DNA of 62,340 nt from Fulvivirga sp. (GTDB taxonomy: Bacteria > Bacteroidota > Bacteroidia > Cytophagales > Cyclobacteriaceae): the NCBI GenBank assembly GCA_028280565.1, contig JANQLQ010000318.1:1-62340 (forward strand). The letters are read 5' to 3'. Both the position numbers and the translations under genes were made by a program. How positions within the stretch are numbered: position 1 is the stretch's first letter; every line of letters begins with the position of its first letter. Shown in pieces: positions 55,860 to 62,340 of this stretch. Under the pieces are notes generated by a model that did no database searches, was not told the DNA's origin, and saw nothing but the letters and a program-made list of their open reading frames with translations.

Positions 55860-56044
55860 TTCTTTATTCTTATTGATCTCTACGTTAAGTTCCGAACAGA
55901 ACCTAAATTTTTCTTTTAATCTATGCGTTGGTAATGGACGTTCCTCAATGTACGCTAACCGCTTAAAACTTTTCGCACAAGACTTTAACCAATCTTGTAT
56001 TCAAGATAATTACGAGTCCTTTACATTATGCAAGTATTATGTTA

Positions 56045-57490
56045 TTAACCTACGGAACCTTCCAGGGTCAGGGCCAACAGTTTCTGCGCCTCCACGGCAA
56101 ATTCCATCGGGAGCTGGTTAAGTACTTCTTTGCAATACCCATTTACGATGAGTGCCACTGCGCTTTCTTCATCAATTCCTCGCTGCGTACAATAAAAGAT
56201 CTGGTCCTCGCCAATTTTCGAAGTTGTGGCTTCGTGCTCTACCTGCGCTGATTTGTTTTCAATATCGATGTAGGGGAAAGTATGAGCTCCACAGTTATTT
56301 CCCATAAGCAATGAATCACACTGTGAAAAATTACGGGATCCTTCTGCGCGTTTCATAACGTGGACCTGCCCGCGGTAGCTGTTCTGTGATTTACCGGCAG
56401 AAACTCCTTTCGATACGATCCGGGACTTTGTATTTTTCCCGATGTGGATCATTTTAGTACCGGTATCTGCCTGTTGGTAGTTATTAGTTACCGCTACAGA
56501 ATAGAATTCACCACTGGAATTATCCCCTTTGAGGATACATGAGGGATATTTCCAAGTTACGGCTGATCCTGTTTCCACCTGTGTCCATGAGAGCTTGGCG
56601 TTATCACCGGCGCATATCCCTCGTTTCGTTACCAAGTTATAGATGCCGCCTTTTCCTTCTTTATCTCCCGGGTACCAATTCTGTACGGTAGAATATTTTA
56701 CTTCCGCATCGGCCTTCACATAGATCTCGACCACGGCAGCATGGAGTTGGTTCTCATCTCGCATGGGGGCGGTACAACCCTCCAAGTAGCTGACATACGA
56801 ACCTTCTTCAGCTACAATCAGGGTCCGCTCAAATTGTCCTGTATTGGCTGCATTGATACGGAAATAGGTGGAAAGCTCCATTGGGCATCGCACTCCCTTA
56901 GGAATGTAGCAAAATGAACCGTCCGAAAATACGGCCGAATTCAATGCGGCGTAGTAATTGTCAGAAACCGGTACTACCGAGCCGATGTATTTTTTCACCA
57001 GTTCAGGGTGTTCTTTCACCGCTTCGCTAAAAGAACAAAAGATGATACCCAGCTCGGCCAGTTTATCCTTAAAGGTAGTAGCTACTGAAACACTATCTAT
57101 TACTGCATCTACTGCTACACCGGTCAGCCTTTTTTGCTCTTCTAAGGATATCCCCAGCTTTTTGAAAGTATCTAACAGCTCAGGGTCTACTTCATCTAAG
57201 CTTTTCGGCGTAGCTTTTTGCTTGGGAGCGGAGTAGTAGATGATATCCTGATAGTTGATGGATGGGAAAGAAACATTTGCCCATAGGGGCTCTTTCATTT
57301 CCGACCAAGTCCTGAAGGCATTTAACCTCCATTCCAAAAGCCATTCCGGTTCTTCTTTCTTAGCAGATATAAATCGTATAATATCTTCATTGAGCCCTTT
57401 AGGTGCCTGCTCCGATTCTATATCGATAGTCCACCCGTGCTCATATTCTTTCGAAGTAAATTCTTCTAAAATTTGATCGTCTTTGCTCAT
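56045..57490 (-). CDS. sufB: Fe-S cluster assembly protein SufB
   Basis: A 481-residue protein of normal length: [44 protein letters not shown] at the start, the [43 protein letters not shown] block with the conserved cysteine, and [43 protein letters not shown] near the end. First gene of the suf operon. A -7-type box lies just upstream (57524-57531). Confidence 0.98.
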   Translation of the reverse strand: MSKDDQILEEFTSKEYEHGWTIDIESEQAPKGLNEDIIRFISAKKEEPEWLLEWRLNAFRTWSEMKEPLWANVSFPSINYQDIIYYSAPKQKATPKSLDEVDPELLDTFKKLGISLEEQKRLTGVAVDAVIDSVSVATTFKDKLAELGIIFCSFSEAVKEHPELVKKYIGSVVPVSDNYYAALNSAVFSDGSFCYIPKGVRCPMELSTYFRINAANTGQFERTLIVAEEGSYVSYLEGCTAPMRDENQLHAAVVEIYVKADAEVKYSTVQNWYPGDKEGKGGIYNLVTKRGICAGDNAKLSWTQVETGSAVTWKYPSCILKGDNSSGEFYSVAVTNNYQQADTGTKMIHIGKNTKSRIVSKGVSAGKSQNSYRGQVHVMKRAEGSRNFSQCDSLLMGNNCGAHTFPYIDIENKSAQVEHEATTSKIGEDQIFYCTQRGIDEESAVALIVNGYCKEVLNQLPMEFAVEAQKLLALTLEGSVG

Positions 57491-57523
57491 TGCTATTATT
57501 TAGACTCATTTCAAATAAGTATG

Positions 57524-57531
57524 CAAAAATA
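57524..57531 (-). promoter_or_regulatory. -7-type promoter box of the suf operon
   Basis: The minus strand reads TATTTTTG, an exact fit to the Bacteroidota -7 consensus TAnnTTTG, 34 bp upstream of the sufB ATG. Transcription would start near 57517, giving a leader of about 27 nt. Confidence 0.6.
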
Positions 57532-57666
57532 CAACAAAATAACTTCTTGAATGTTCCATAATTCCTTTTTTAATCCCTCGGTCCCGATCATATTTAGCAA
57601 TGTACTGATAGCCTTTGCCTATTATTTTCCAGGGGGTTACACTTTATTAAAAATAACTGGGATAGT

Positions 57667-58134
57667 TTAAATTTCCAGGTGCATATTTCTGCTTATGCTT
57701 TCTTCCAGTGATATCATGGTATCAGTCCTGACTATCCCGTCGATGCCTTGGATCTTATCGTAAAGGACATCCTTCAGATGGTTGGTATCTCTGCAGTAGA
57801 TCTTGGCGAACATGCTGTAGTTACCGGTAGTATAATGGACGCTAACAATTTCCGGGACTAGCTTTAGCCTAGCGATCACCTCGTCATATAGGGCACTTTT
57901 TGAAAGGAAAATGCCGATGAAAGCTGTAATGTCGTACCCCAGTTTGGAATAATCGATATTCAGGGTAGTGCCTTCTACTATGCCCATATCCTCTAATTTT
58001 TTCATACGTACATGAACGGTACCCCCGGACACAAAGACCTGTTTAGCCACTTCTGTATAGGGTTTTTTAGCGTTTTTGGTAAGTACCTCTAATATTTTGA
58101 GGTCGACATTATCAATTTCATAATTTGCAGGCAT
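57667..58134 (-). CDS. Lrp/AsnC-family transcriptional regulator
   Basis: A 155-residue regulator. The N-terminal helix-turn-helix is IDNVDLKILEVLTKNAKKPYTEVAKQVFVSGGTVHVRMKKLEDMGIVEG; the C-terminal RAM/AsnC ligand domain includes VPEIVSVHYTTGNYSMFAKIYCRDTNHL. Members respond to amino acids and often regulate themselves and adjacent genes. It is transcribed away from the tRNA-like RNA array, with 134 bp of very A+T-rich DNA between the two start points. Confidence 0.95.
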   Translation of the reverse strand: MPANYEIDNVDLKILEVLTKNAKKPYTEVAKQVFVSGGTVHVRMKKLEDMGIVEGTTLNIDYSKLGYDITAFIGIFLSKSALYDEVIARLKLVPEIVSVHYTTGNYSMFAKIYCRDTNHLKDVLYDKIQGIDGIVRTDTMISLEESISRNMHLEI

Positions 58135-58243
58135 ATTTGATATTGTTTGTTTTGATAATTTTAATCATTTCGCTAATTAATTAAAAATTGATCAAATATT
58201 TACCATAATCAGTGTGAAATTTTTAACAAATGGATCGTTTTGT

Positions 58244-58251
58244 TAACTTTG
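58244..58251 (+). promoter_or_regulatory. -7-type promoter box of the tRNA-like array
   Basis: TAACTTTG matches TAnnTTTG exactly. It lies 17 bp upstream of the first tRNA-like acceptor stem, so transcription should begin near 58258, about 10 nt before the RNA. A -33 element is not clear. The A+T-rich spacer is shared with the divergent Lrp/AsnC gene. Confidence 0.6.
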
Positions 58252-58268
58252 ATTCAACAATGTAACAC

Positions 58269-58411
58269 TGTAGGGTGTTGAAACTGGCAGACAAGCCCTC
58301 CGGTCTCGGGGGTGGAGATCCCGGTAGTGTCCGGGTAGGATAAATTTCTGACGGCATCCAATAGCAACAGGAACTAACTACTCCGTGGAGGTTCGAATCC
58401 TTCCCCTACAG
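58269..58411 (+). ncRNA. tRNA-like RNA with ~74-nt branched variable region, copy 1
   Basis: The 143-nt unit folds as a class II tRNA: acceptor TGTAGGG (58269-58275) with CCCTACA (58404-58410) and discriminator G; U8-G9; D arm TTG/CAA around an 11-nt loop containing GG (58278-58294), as in tRNA-Leu; anticodon-like arm CCCTC/GGGGG (58296-58312) with loop CGGTCTC; T arm GGAGG/CCTTC with loop TTCGAAT (58387-58403). The variable region 58313-58386 has closing stem GGAG/CTCC and two internal hairpins (CCCGG/CCGGG and TTTCTG/CAGGAA). CCA is not encoded. Position 33 is G, not U, so decoding is doubtful; anticodon position would read GUC. Not identified as a known family. Confidence 0.8.
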
Positions 58412-58439
58412 CTAAAGGTAAGATAAATAATCGTAACAC

Positions 58440-58584
58440 TGTAGGGTGTTGAAATTGGCAGACAAGCCCTCCGGTCTCGAGGGTGGAGATCCCGGTAATG
58501 TCCGGGTAGGATAAATTCCCGGTAGCTTCTAAGGTGGCAACGGGAACTAACTACTCCGTGGAGGTTCGAGTCCTTCTCCTACAG
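58440..58584 (+). ncRNA. tRNA-like RNA with ~76-nt branched variable region, copy 2
   Basis: A 145-nt copy with the same architecture, 28 nt after copy 1. Changes keep the fold: the anticodon-like stem becomes CCCTC/GAGGG (U-G to U-A), the acceptor 3' strand is TCCTACA (G-C to G-U), and the second variable-region hairpin becomes TCCCG/CGGGA (U-A to C-G and U-G to C-G relative to copy 1) with an apical loop two nt longer. The D loop (AAATTGGCAGA) and T loop (TTCGAGT) each differ by one transition. Confidence 0.8.
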
Positions 58585-58612
58585 CTAAATTGAGACAAAT
58601 AATTATGAACAC

Positions 58613-58755
58613 TGTAGGGTGTTGAAACTGGCAGACAAGCCCTCCGGTCTCGGGGGTGGAGATCCCGGTAGTGTCCGGGTAGGATAAATTCCTGGCGTCA
58701 TCCAATAACAACAGGAACTAACTACTCCGTGGAGGTTCGAATCCTTCCCCTACAG
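58613..58755 (+). ncRNA. tRNA-like RNA with ~74-nt branched variable region, copy 3
   Basis: A 143-nt copy almost identical to copy 1, 28 nt after copy 2. The second variable-region hairpin is TCCTG/CAGGA, intermediate between copies 1 and 2. As in the others, AACAC directly precedes the acceptor stem and GCTAA follows the 3' strand. The three copies repeat with a period of 171-173 bp including their spacers, so the array arose by tandem duplication. Confidence 0.8.
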
Positions 58756-58775
58756 CTAAGGTTTAGTTTAATAGA

Positions 58776-58893
58776 GTAGGGAGCAGGATTTTGGTTTAGT
58801 TTCGTATCGTTTTTGAGCGTGGTTGCCCGGTTGTGTTCCTCGGGTACCGGTTTATTAGGAGGAACCACCGTAATGATGAAAGAGTATCCCTAC
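58776..58893 (+). other. Possible structured tail of the tRNA-like array
   Basis: Between the third RNA and the terminator, nested complementary segments occur: GTAGGGA (58776-58782) with TCCCTAC (58887-58893), GTGGTT (58819-58824) with AACCAC (58863-58868), and CCCG/CGGG inside (58826-58844). The outer pair resembles the acceptor stems of the array. It could be a diverged relative or an unrelated RNA element; there is no gene here. Confidence 0.35.
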
Positions 58894-58896
58894 GAT

Positions 58897-58932
58897 AAAG
58901 GCTGTGAAGATTTCGTTTGCAGCCTTATTTTA
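58897..58932 (+). terminator. Terminator of the tRNA-like array
   Basis: AAGGCTG (58898-58904) pairs exactly with CAGCCTT (58920-58926), followed by ATTTT. It ends a transcription unit that would start near 58258 and contain all three RNAs, and lies about 50 bp before the acyl-CoA ligase gene. Confidence 0.7.
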
Positions 58933-58983
58933 ATTGCTCATTTTTTGTAATATTTGGATATATAACAAATCTAAACCGAAATA

Positions 58984-60666
58984 ATGAGCGTATTTCCATG
59001 GGTGGAAAGATACCCACAAGGCATCCCTGATTCTATTGGTAATCTTGAATACGATAATCTTTTAGAGTTATTCGATACCATTTTCAGCCAGTATTCTTCA
59101 AAAGAGGCCTATGAGAATATGGGTAAAATCATGACGTTTAAGGATGTTGACGAGCAGTCGAAGCACTTTGCAGCCTTCCTTCAAAATAGGTTTGGTTTGA
59201 AAAAAGGAGACACGATCGCTCTTCAAATGCCTAATTTACTTCAATATCCTATTGCGTTGATCGGGGCGCTACGCGCGGGGCTCATCGTCGTGAATACGAA
59301 TCCTCTTTATACGCCACGGGAAATGAAACATCAATTCCTGGACTCCGGGGCAAAGGCCATTGTCATAGTGGCCAATTTCGCTTCTAATTTAGAGAAGATC
59401 AAGGAAGAGACCGGTATTGACAAGATCATTGTCACAGAGTTGGGAGATTTGCTGGGCGGATTCAAAAGTTGGTTGGTCAATTTCGTGGTAAAAAAGGTGA
59501 AGAAGATGGTGCCTCCGTACTCTCTTCCCACGGCGGTCAGCTTTAAACAAGCCCTGGCCGAGGGCGCCGGGCTGGAATACAAAAAGCCCACGATGAGCGG
59601 GGATGACCTGGCCTTTCTTCAATATACGGGAGGTACTACCGGGGTATCCAAAGGGGCCAAACTATCACATCGTAACATTATCGCCCATACCCAGCAAACT
59701 ACCCACTGGTTCAAACCCCTGCTGGACCAGAGCAAAGAACATATCATGATCACGGCGATTCCCTTATACCATATTTTTGCGTTAACGGTAAACGGGATGC
59801 TCATGTTAAGTGCCGGGGCTAAGAATGTCCTGATCACTAACCCTAGGGATATGAAGGGGTTCATCAAAGAGCTAAAAAAGCACCGCTTTACGCTTATGAC
59901 TGGGGTAAATACGCTCTTTAACGGGCTTTTGAACCAGGACGGATTCAAAGATCTTGATTTTTCCAAGCTTTACGGCACCATTGGCGGGGGCATGGCGGTG
60001 CAGGATTTTGTAGCGAAGAAATGGGAAGAGATGACCGGCAAGCCGCTTGTGGAAGGGTATGGCTTAAGTGAAACCTCACCCGTGTTGTCATGCAACCCGT
60101 TAGACGGCACTCACAAACTGGGTACGATCGGTATTCCAACACCAAGCACTGAAATGGTGATCCTTGACGAGCAAGGAAATCCTCTTAAAACCGGTGAGGT
60201 GGGCGAAATATGTGCGCGGGGCCCACAAGTCATGAGTGGCTATTGGAACAAAGAAGACGAGGATACTTTCTTTGAAGGCGGCTGGTTCAGGACCGGGGAT
60301 ATGGGCTTTATGGATGAAGATGGCTTTTTCAAAATTGTAGATAGGAAAAAGGATATGATCAATGTCTCCGGCTTTAACGTTTATCCTAACGAAGTCGAGA
60401 ATGTGGTCGCTAATCATCCGAAAGTGCTGGAGGTAGCCGCTATTGGGGTGCCGGATGCCAAGTCTACCGAGTGTGTCAAGGTATTTGTGATCAAATCAGA
60501 CGCGTCGCTCACGGAGGAAGAACTTTCGGAATATTGTCATGAGAATCTAACGGCTTACAAAAGGCCGAAACATATTGAATTCAGGGAGAGCCTGCCTAAA
60601 TCGAACGTGGGTAAGATCATCAGGAGAGAGCTGCGCGACGAAGAAATGGAAAAGGTAGGGGCTTAG
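58984..60666 (+). CDS. fadD: Long-chain fatty acid-CoA ligase (FadD-like)
   Basis: A 560-residue AMP-forming ligase. The nucleotide-binding loop is LQYTGGTTGVSKGAKLSHRN, followed by EGYGLSETSPVLSCNP, GWFRTGDMG, VDRKKDMINVSGFNVYPNEVE and the catalytic lysine in LPKSNVGKIIRRELRD. It activates fatty acids to acyl-CoA for beta-oxidation or lipid synthesis. Length and N-terminus (PWVERYPQGIPDSIG) agree with FadD. Monocistronic as far as the window shows. Confidence 0.95.
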   Translation: MSVFPWVERYPQGIPDSIGNLEYDNLLELFDTIFSQYSSKEAYENMGKIMTFKDVDEQSKHFAAFLQNRFGLKKGDTIALQMPNLLQYPIALIGALRAGLIVVNTNPLYTPREMKHQFLDSGAKAIVIVANFASNLEKIKEETGIDKIIVTELGDLLGGFKSWLVNFVVKKVKKMVPPYSLPTAVSFKQALAEGAGLEYKKPTMSGDDLAFLQYTGGTTGVSKGAKLSHRNIIAHTQQTTHWFKPLLDQSKEHIMITAIPLYHIFALTVNGMLMLSAGAKNVLITNPRDMKGFIKELKKHRFTLMTGVNTLFNGLLNQDGFKDLDFSKLYGTIGGGMAVQDFVAKKWEEMTGKPLVEGYGLSETSPVLSCNPLDGTHKLGTIGIPTPSTEMVILDEQGNPLKTGEVGEICARGPQVMSGYWNKEDEDTFFEGGWFRTGDMGFMDEDGFFKIVDRKKDMINVSGFNVYPNEVENVVANHPKVLEVAAIGVPDAKSTECVKVFVIKSDASLTEEELSEYCHENLTAYKRPKHIEFRESLPKSNVGKIIRRELRDEEMEKVGA

Positions 60667-60685
60667 CACCAGTAATACAGGGGTG

Positions 60686-61462
60686 TCACTGGATAAAACT
60701 TGTTCTCCAGGCAAACCCAAAGCTTGCGAAAAAATCCGGGGTATTATCATTTAGCCCGATGCCAAAAGAAGCGTCAAGCTGTATATCGGTGGTGAGTAAG
60801 TACAGGATGCCTGCGTTGGCACCATGTGTAGTGAGGATTCCATTCCCAAAGGTACCGTATATCTCGATAAAAGTGCCCCAGTTTTGTGCAAACGATGTGC
60901 CCAGTGCTGAAGAATAAGACCACGAGGCATCGGTGTCATCATCCCAATCCGTGCCTATGCCGTGTGACCAGTTCAATGAGCCAAAGTTGTTTTCCAGCAA
61001 CAGCCGGTATCCAACATTGAGATGATCGTTTTGAAACTCTTCAGCCCCGGTACTGGGTAAAATGAAGTTCGTAGATAAGGTGACGTTAGTCAGCCAACTT
61101 TCGGTTTCAAGCAGCCTGACCTTTGGGCTTATCGCAATGGGAGTAAGCCCGGAGGCTTCAATTTCACCGGCCGGGGTGTCGGCGTTTGAATTCAGATAAT
61201 TGGTGAGCACCCTGAGCTCTATCCATTCGGTTAGCCCATATTTGATATTGATATTGGGAGAGGTACGGTTCACCAGGTCACCATCGTTACTGGATTCTCT
61301 AAAGTATCCTAATTCCACCTGGAAAGTACCTGTGGGTAGTAAGGCTACGGCATCGGTGACGTTGGGACGGTCGGTAAATATGCTGTTTTGTGCCACAGCG
61401 GCATAAGTAAGCAGGGAAGCAGAAAAGACGAGTAGGCTCTTTAGTTTTAGGTTTTTCTTCAT
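60686..61462 (-). CDS. Outer-membrane beta-barrel 'transporter' family protein
   Basis: A 258-residue protein with a signal peptide (ends near residue 24, AAVAQ) and an otherwise beta-rich sequence of alternating strands: IFTDRPNVTDAVALLPTGTFQVELGY at the start and IQLDASFGIGLNDNTPDFFASFGFAWR at the end. This resembles the phenol-degradation MetA-type transporter/outer-membrane family that is common in Bacteroidota. It converges on fadD with a 19-bp gap. Substrate unknown. Confidence 0.85.
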   Translation of the reverse strand: MKKNLKLKSLLVFSASLLTYAAVAQNSIFTDRPNVTDAVALLPTGTFQVELGYFRESSNDGDLVNRTSPNINIKYGLTEWIELRVLTNYLNSNADTPAGEIEASGLTPIAISPKVRLLETESWLTNVTLSTNFILPSTGAEEFQNDHLNVGYRLLLENNFGSLNWSHGIGTDWDDDTDASWSYSSALGTSFAQNWGTFIEIYGTFGNGILTTHGANAGILYLLTTDIQLDASFGIGLNDNTPDFFASFGFAWRTSFIQ

Positions 61463-61559
61463 TTACACGAGATTGGAAGTGGTGATCATTTTTAAGGTTA
61501 CGAATTTTTAGTATTTTAACATGAATATACACTAAAAATCCACCTTTAGATCTTACACT

Positions 61560-61994
61560 ATGATTGGCTTTTTTGAGCACCAGTACTTGTCCTTCAAAAA
61601 GGACCACCTGCGCAATCTCATCGCCCTGGCTAAGGCAGATGGTCATTTGCACGCGGAAGAAGAAAAAATGCTTTATAAAATAGGCGAAAAATATGGCCTT
61701 AAAGACCGGCAAATTGCCACATTAATACAAAATGAGCAGGCCACTTCTTTGAAGGTGCCGAATACTCATGACCAAAAAATGGATCAACTCTATGACCTGG
61801 TGCAAATGATCTATGCTGATGAGGTAGTGGAGAAGAAAGAGATCTCATTTTGTGAAGAATTGATGGACCGGTTCGGCTTTAAGAAGGAGATTGTCACTTG
61901 GCTTATCGATAATATGGGGAAAGGGAATCCTCCGACGCCTGAAGCTTGGGAACAGTTAAAAGCAGAGGCTGCTGAGCGATTTACGATGGGATAG
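61560..61994 (+). CDS. TerB-like helical protein
   Basis: A 144-residue all-helical acidic protein. The patterns NLIALAKADGHLHAEEEKMLYKIGEKYGL and LVQMIYADEVVEKKEISFCEELMDRFGF are the duplicated metal-binding-like helices of TerB/tellurite-resistance-type domains (acidic D/E residues in each). No signal peptide. Divergent from the outer-membrane protein gene. Such stand-alone members have no clear function. Confidence 0.83.
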   Translation: MIGFFEHQYLSFKKDHLRNLIALAKADGHLHAEEEKMLYKIGEKYGLKDRQIATLIQNEQATSLKVPNTHDQKMDQLYDLVQMIYADEVVEKKEISFCEELMDRFGFKKEIVTWLIDNMGKGNPPTPEAWEQLKAEAAERFTMG

Positions 61995-62340
61995 TCGCGT
62001 TGCCGTGTAATGCAGCAGTTAAAGTTTTAGATGCCTGGTCCTTTTCGGAACCTAGTCAAGTAACAAGCTTAGAAGTGAGATACCTACCCGTGGCCTTAAC
62101 CTGGGCTCGATTAAACAAGTGACCTTCATTCGCGCTGGTAGTTGTGGGAGGGCTCATTGCGAGAGCCGGGACCAGCTTTGTCGTAGCACGGAAGCTACTC
62201 CCCAGTTCAAAGACTATGAAAGTATTCAAAACCTCATTTTAAGCCTAGTGTCGTGTCATACCTCAACTGACGTGTAGGATTAAACAATGAACTCTATTTG
62301 CCAAGTTGGGAAGTTCTCGACAAGTTAGCAATAGGCAAAG
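61995..62340. other. Terminal intergenic region with a dispersed-repeat fragment
   Basis: 346 bp with no supportable gene. Positions about 62145-62203 (CTCATTGCGAGAGC... to GGAAGCTACTCCCC) resemble the dispersed intergenic repeat style seen at 50751-50907. The rest shows nothing recognisable. Confidence 0.45.

Noticed and set aside
58269-58755. Group I intron-containing tRNA-Leu genes
   Set aside because: Extra sequence lies in the variable region rather than the anticodon loop, is only about 55-60 nt beyond a normal arm, and shows no P3/P7 core.
58261-58760. CRISPR array
   Set aside because: Repeats are about 143 nt with 28-nt similar spacers and fold as tRNA-like RNAs; the spacers are related to each other, and no cas genes are near.

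Overview
The window is from a member of the Bacteroidota, most likely a Cytophagales-type bacterium. The evidence is C-terminal type IX secretion sorting domains, TonB receptors with carboxypeptidase-regulatory-like N-termini, SPII lipoproteins, promoter boxes of the TAnnTTTG type, and the general gene repertoire. All assignments come from reading translated sequence and nucleotide patterns; nothing was searched against a database.

Layout. (1) 1-89 holds the 3' end (domains V and VI) of a group II intron whose body lies left of the window. (2) 222-22246, all on the minus strand, is a long cobalamin uptake and synthesis cluster. It is headed by a cobalamin riboswitch at about 22283-22495 with a promoter just before it. 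Reading downstream: a substrate-binding lipoprotein, FecCD-type permease, ABC ATPase, a [2Fe-2S] thioredoxin-fold protein, a TonB receptor, an unknown lipoprotein, a COG0523/CobW GTPase, CobN, a PduO-type adenosyltransferase, CobB/CbiA, CobQ/CbiP, a CobC/CobD-type aminotransferase, CbiB, an AAA nucleotide kinase-like protein, two more substrate-binding lipoproteins and an unknown protein. A ChlI/ChlD fusion (22763-24430), the probable ATPase partner of CobN, lies upstream of the riboswitch. (3) 24666-35698 carries a phosphatase, a methyltransferase, surface/secreted proteins (two T9SS cargo proteins, an S74-type tail-fibre protein) and a DUF4374-TonB receptor pair, with a divergent membrane PAS-AraC regulator at 36216. 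(4) 37899-50709 has two M23 peptidases, alaS, gatB, and envelope or unknown proteins. (5) 51025-57490 is a sufBCDSE-sufT iron-sulfur cluster operon with a bacilliredoxin downstream. (6) 57667-58932 pairs an Lrp/AsnC regulator with a divergent array of three tandem tRNA-like RNAs. (7) 58984-61994 has a fatty-acyl-CoA ligase, an outer-membrane protein and a TerB-like protein.

How the genes fit together. The minus-strand cluster imports corrinoid across both membranes (TonB receptor, lipoprotein, permease, ATPase), inserts cobalt by the aerobic-type route (CobN plus a ChlID-type ATPase), amidates, adenosylates and builds the aminopropanol arm. Early corrin-ring genes and CobU/CobS/CobT are not in this window. 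The suf genes form a complete core scaffold/desulfurase set.

The most unusual item is 58269-58755: three near-identical, evenly spaced RNAs of 143-145 nt. Each has the acceptor stem, Leu-type D arm, anticodon-like arm and T arm of a class II tRNA, but the variable region is about 74 nt and predicted to fold as a branched domain. Nearly all differences among the copies preserve pairing, including one compensatory double change. The anticodon loop lacks U33, so ordinary decoding is doubtful. This is the best candidate for an undescribed system here.
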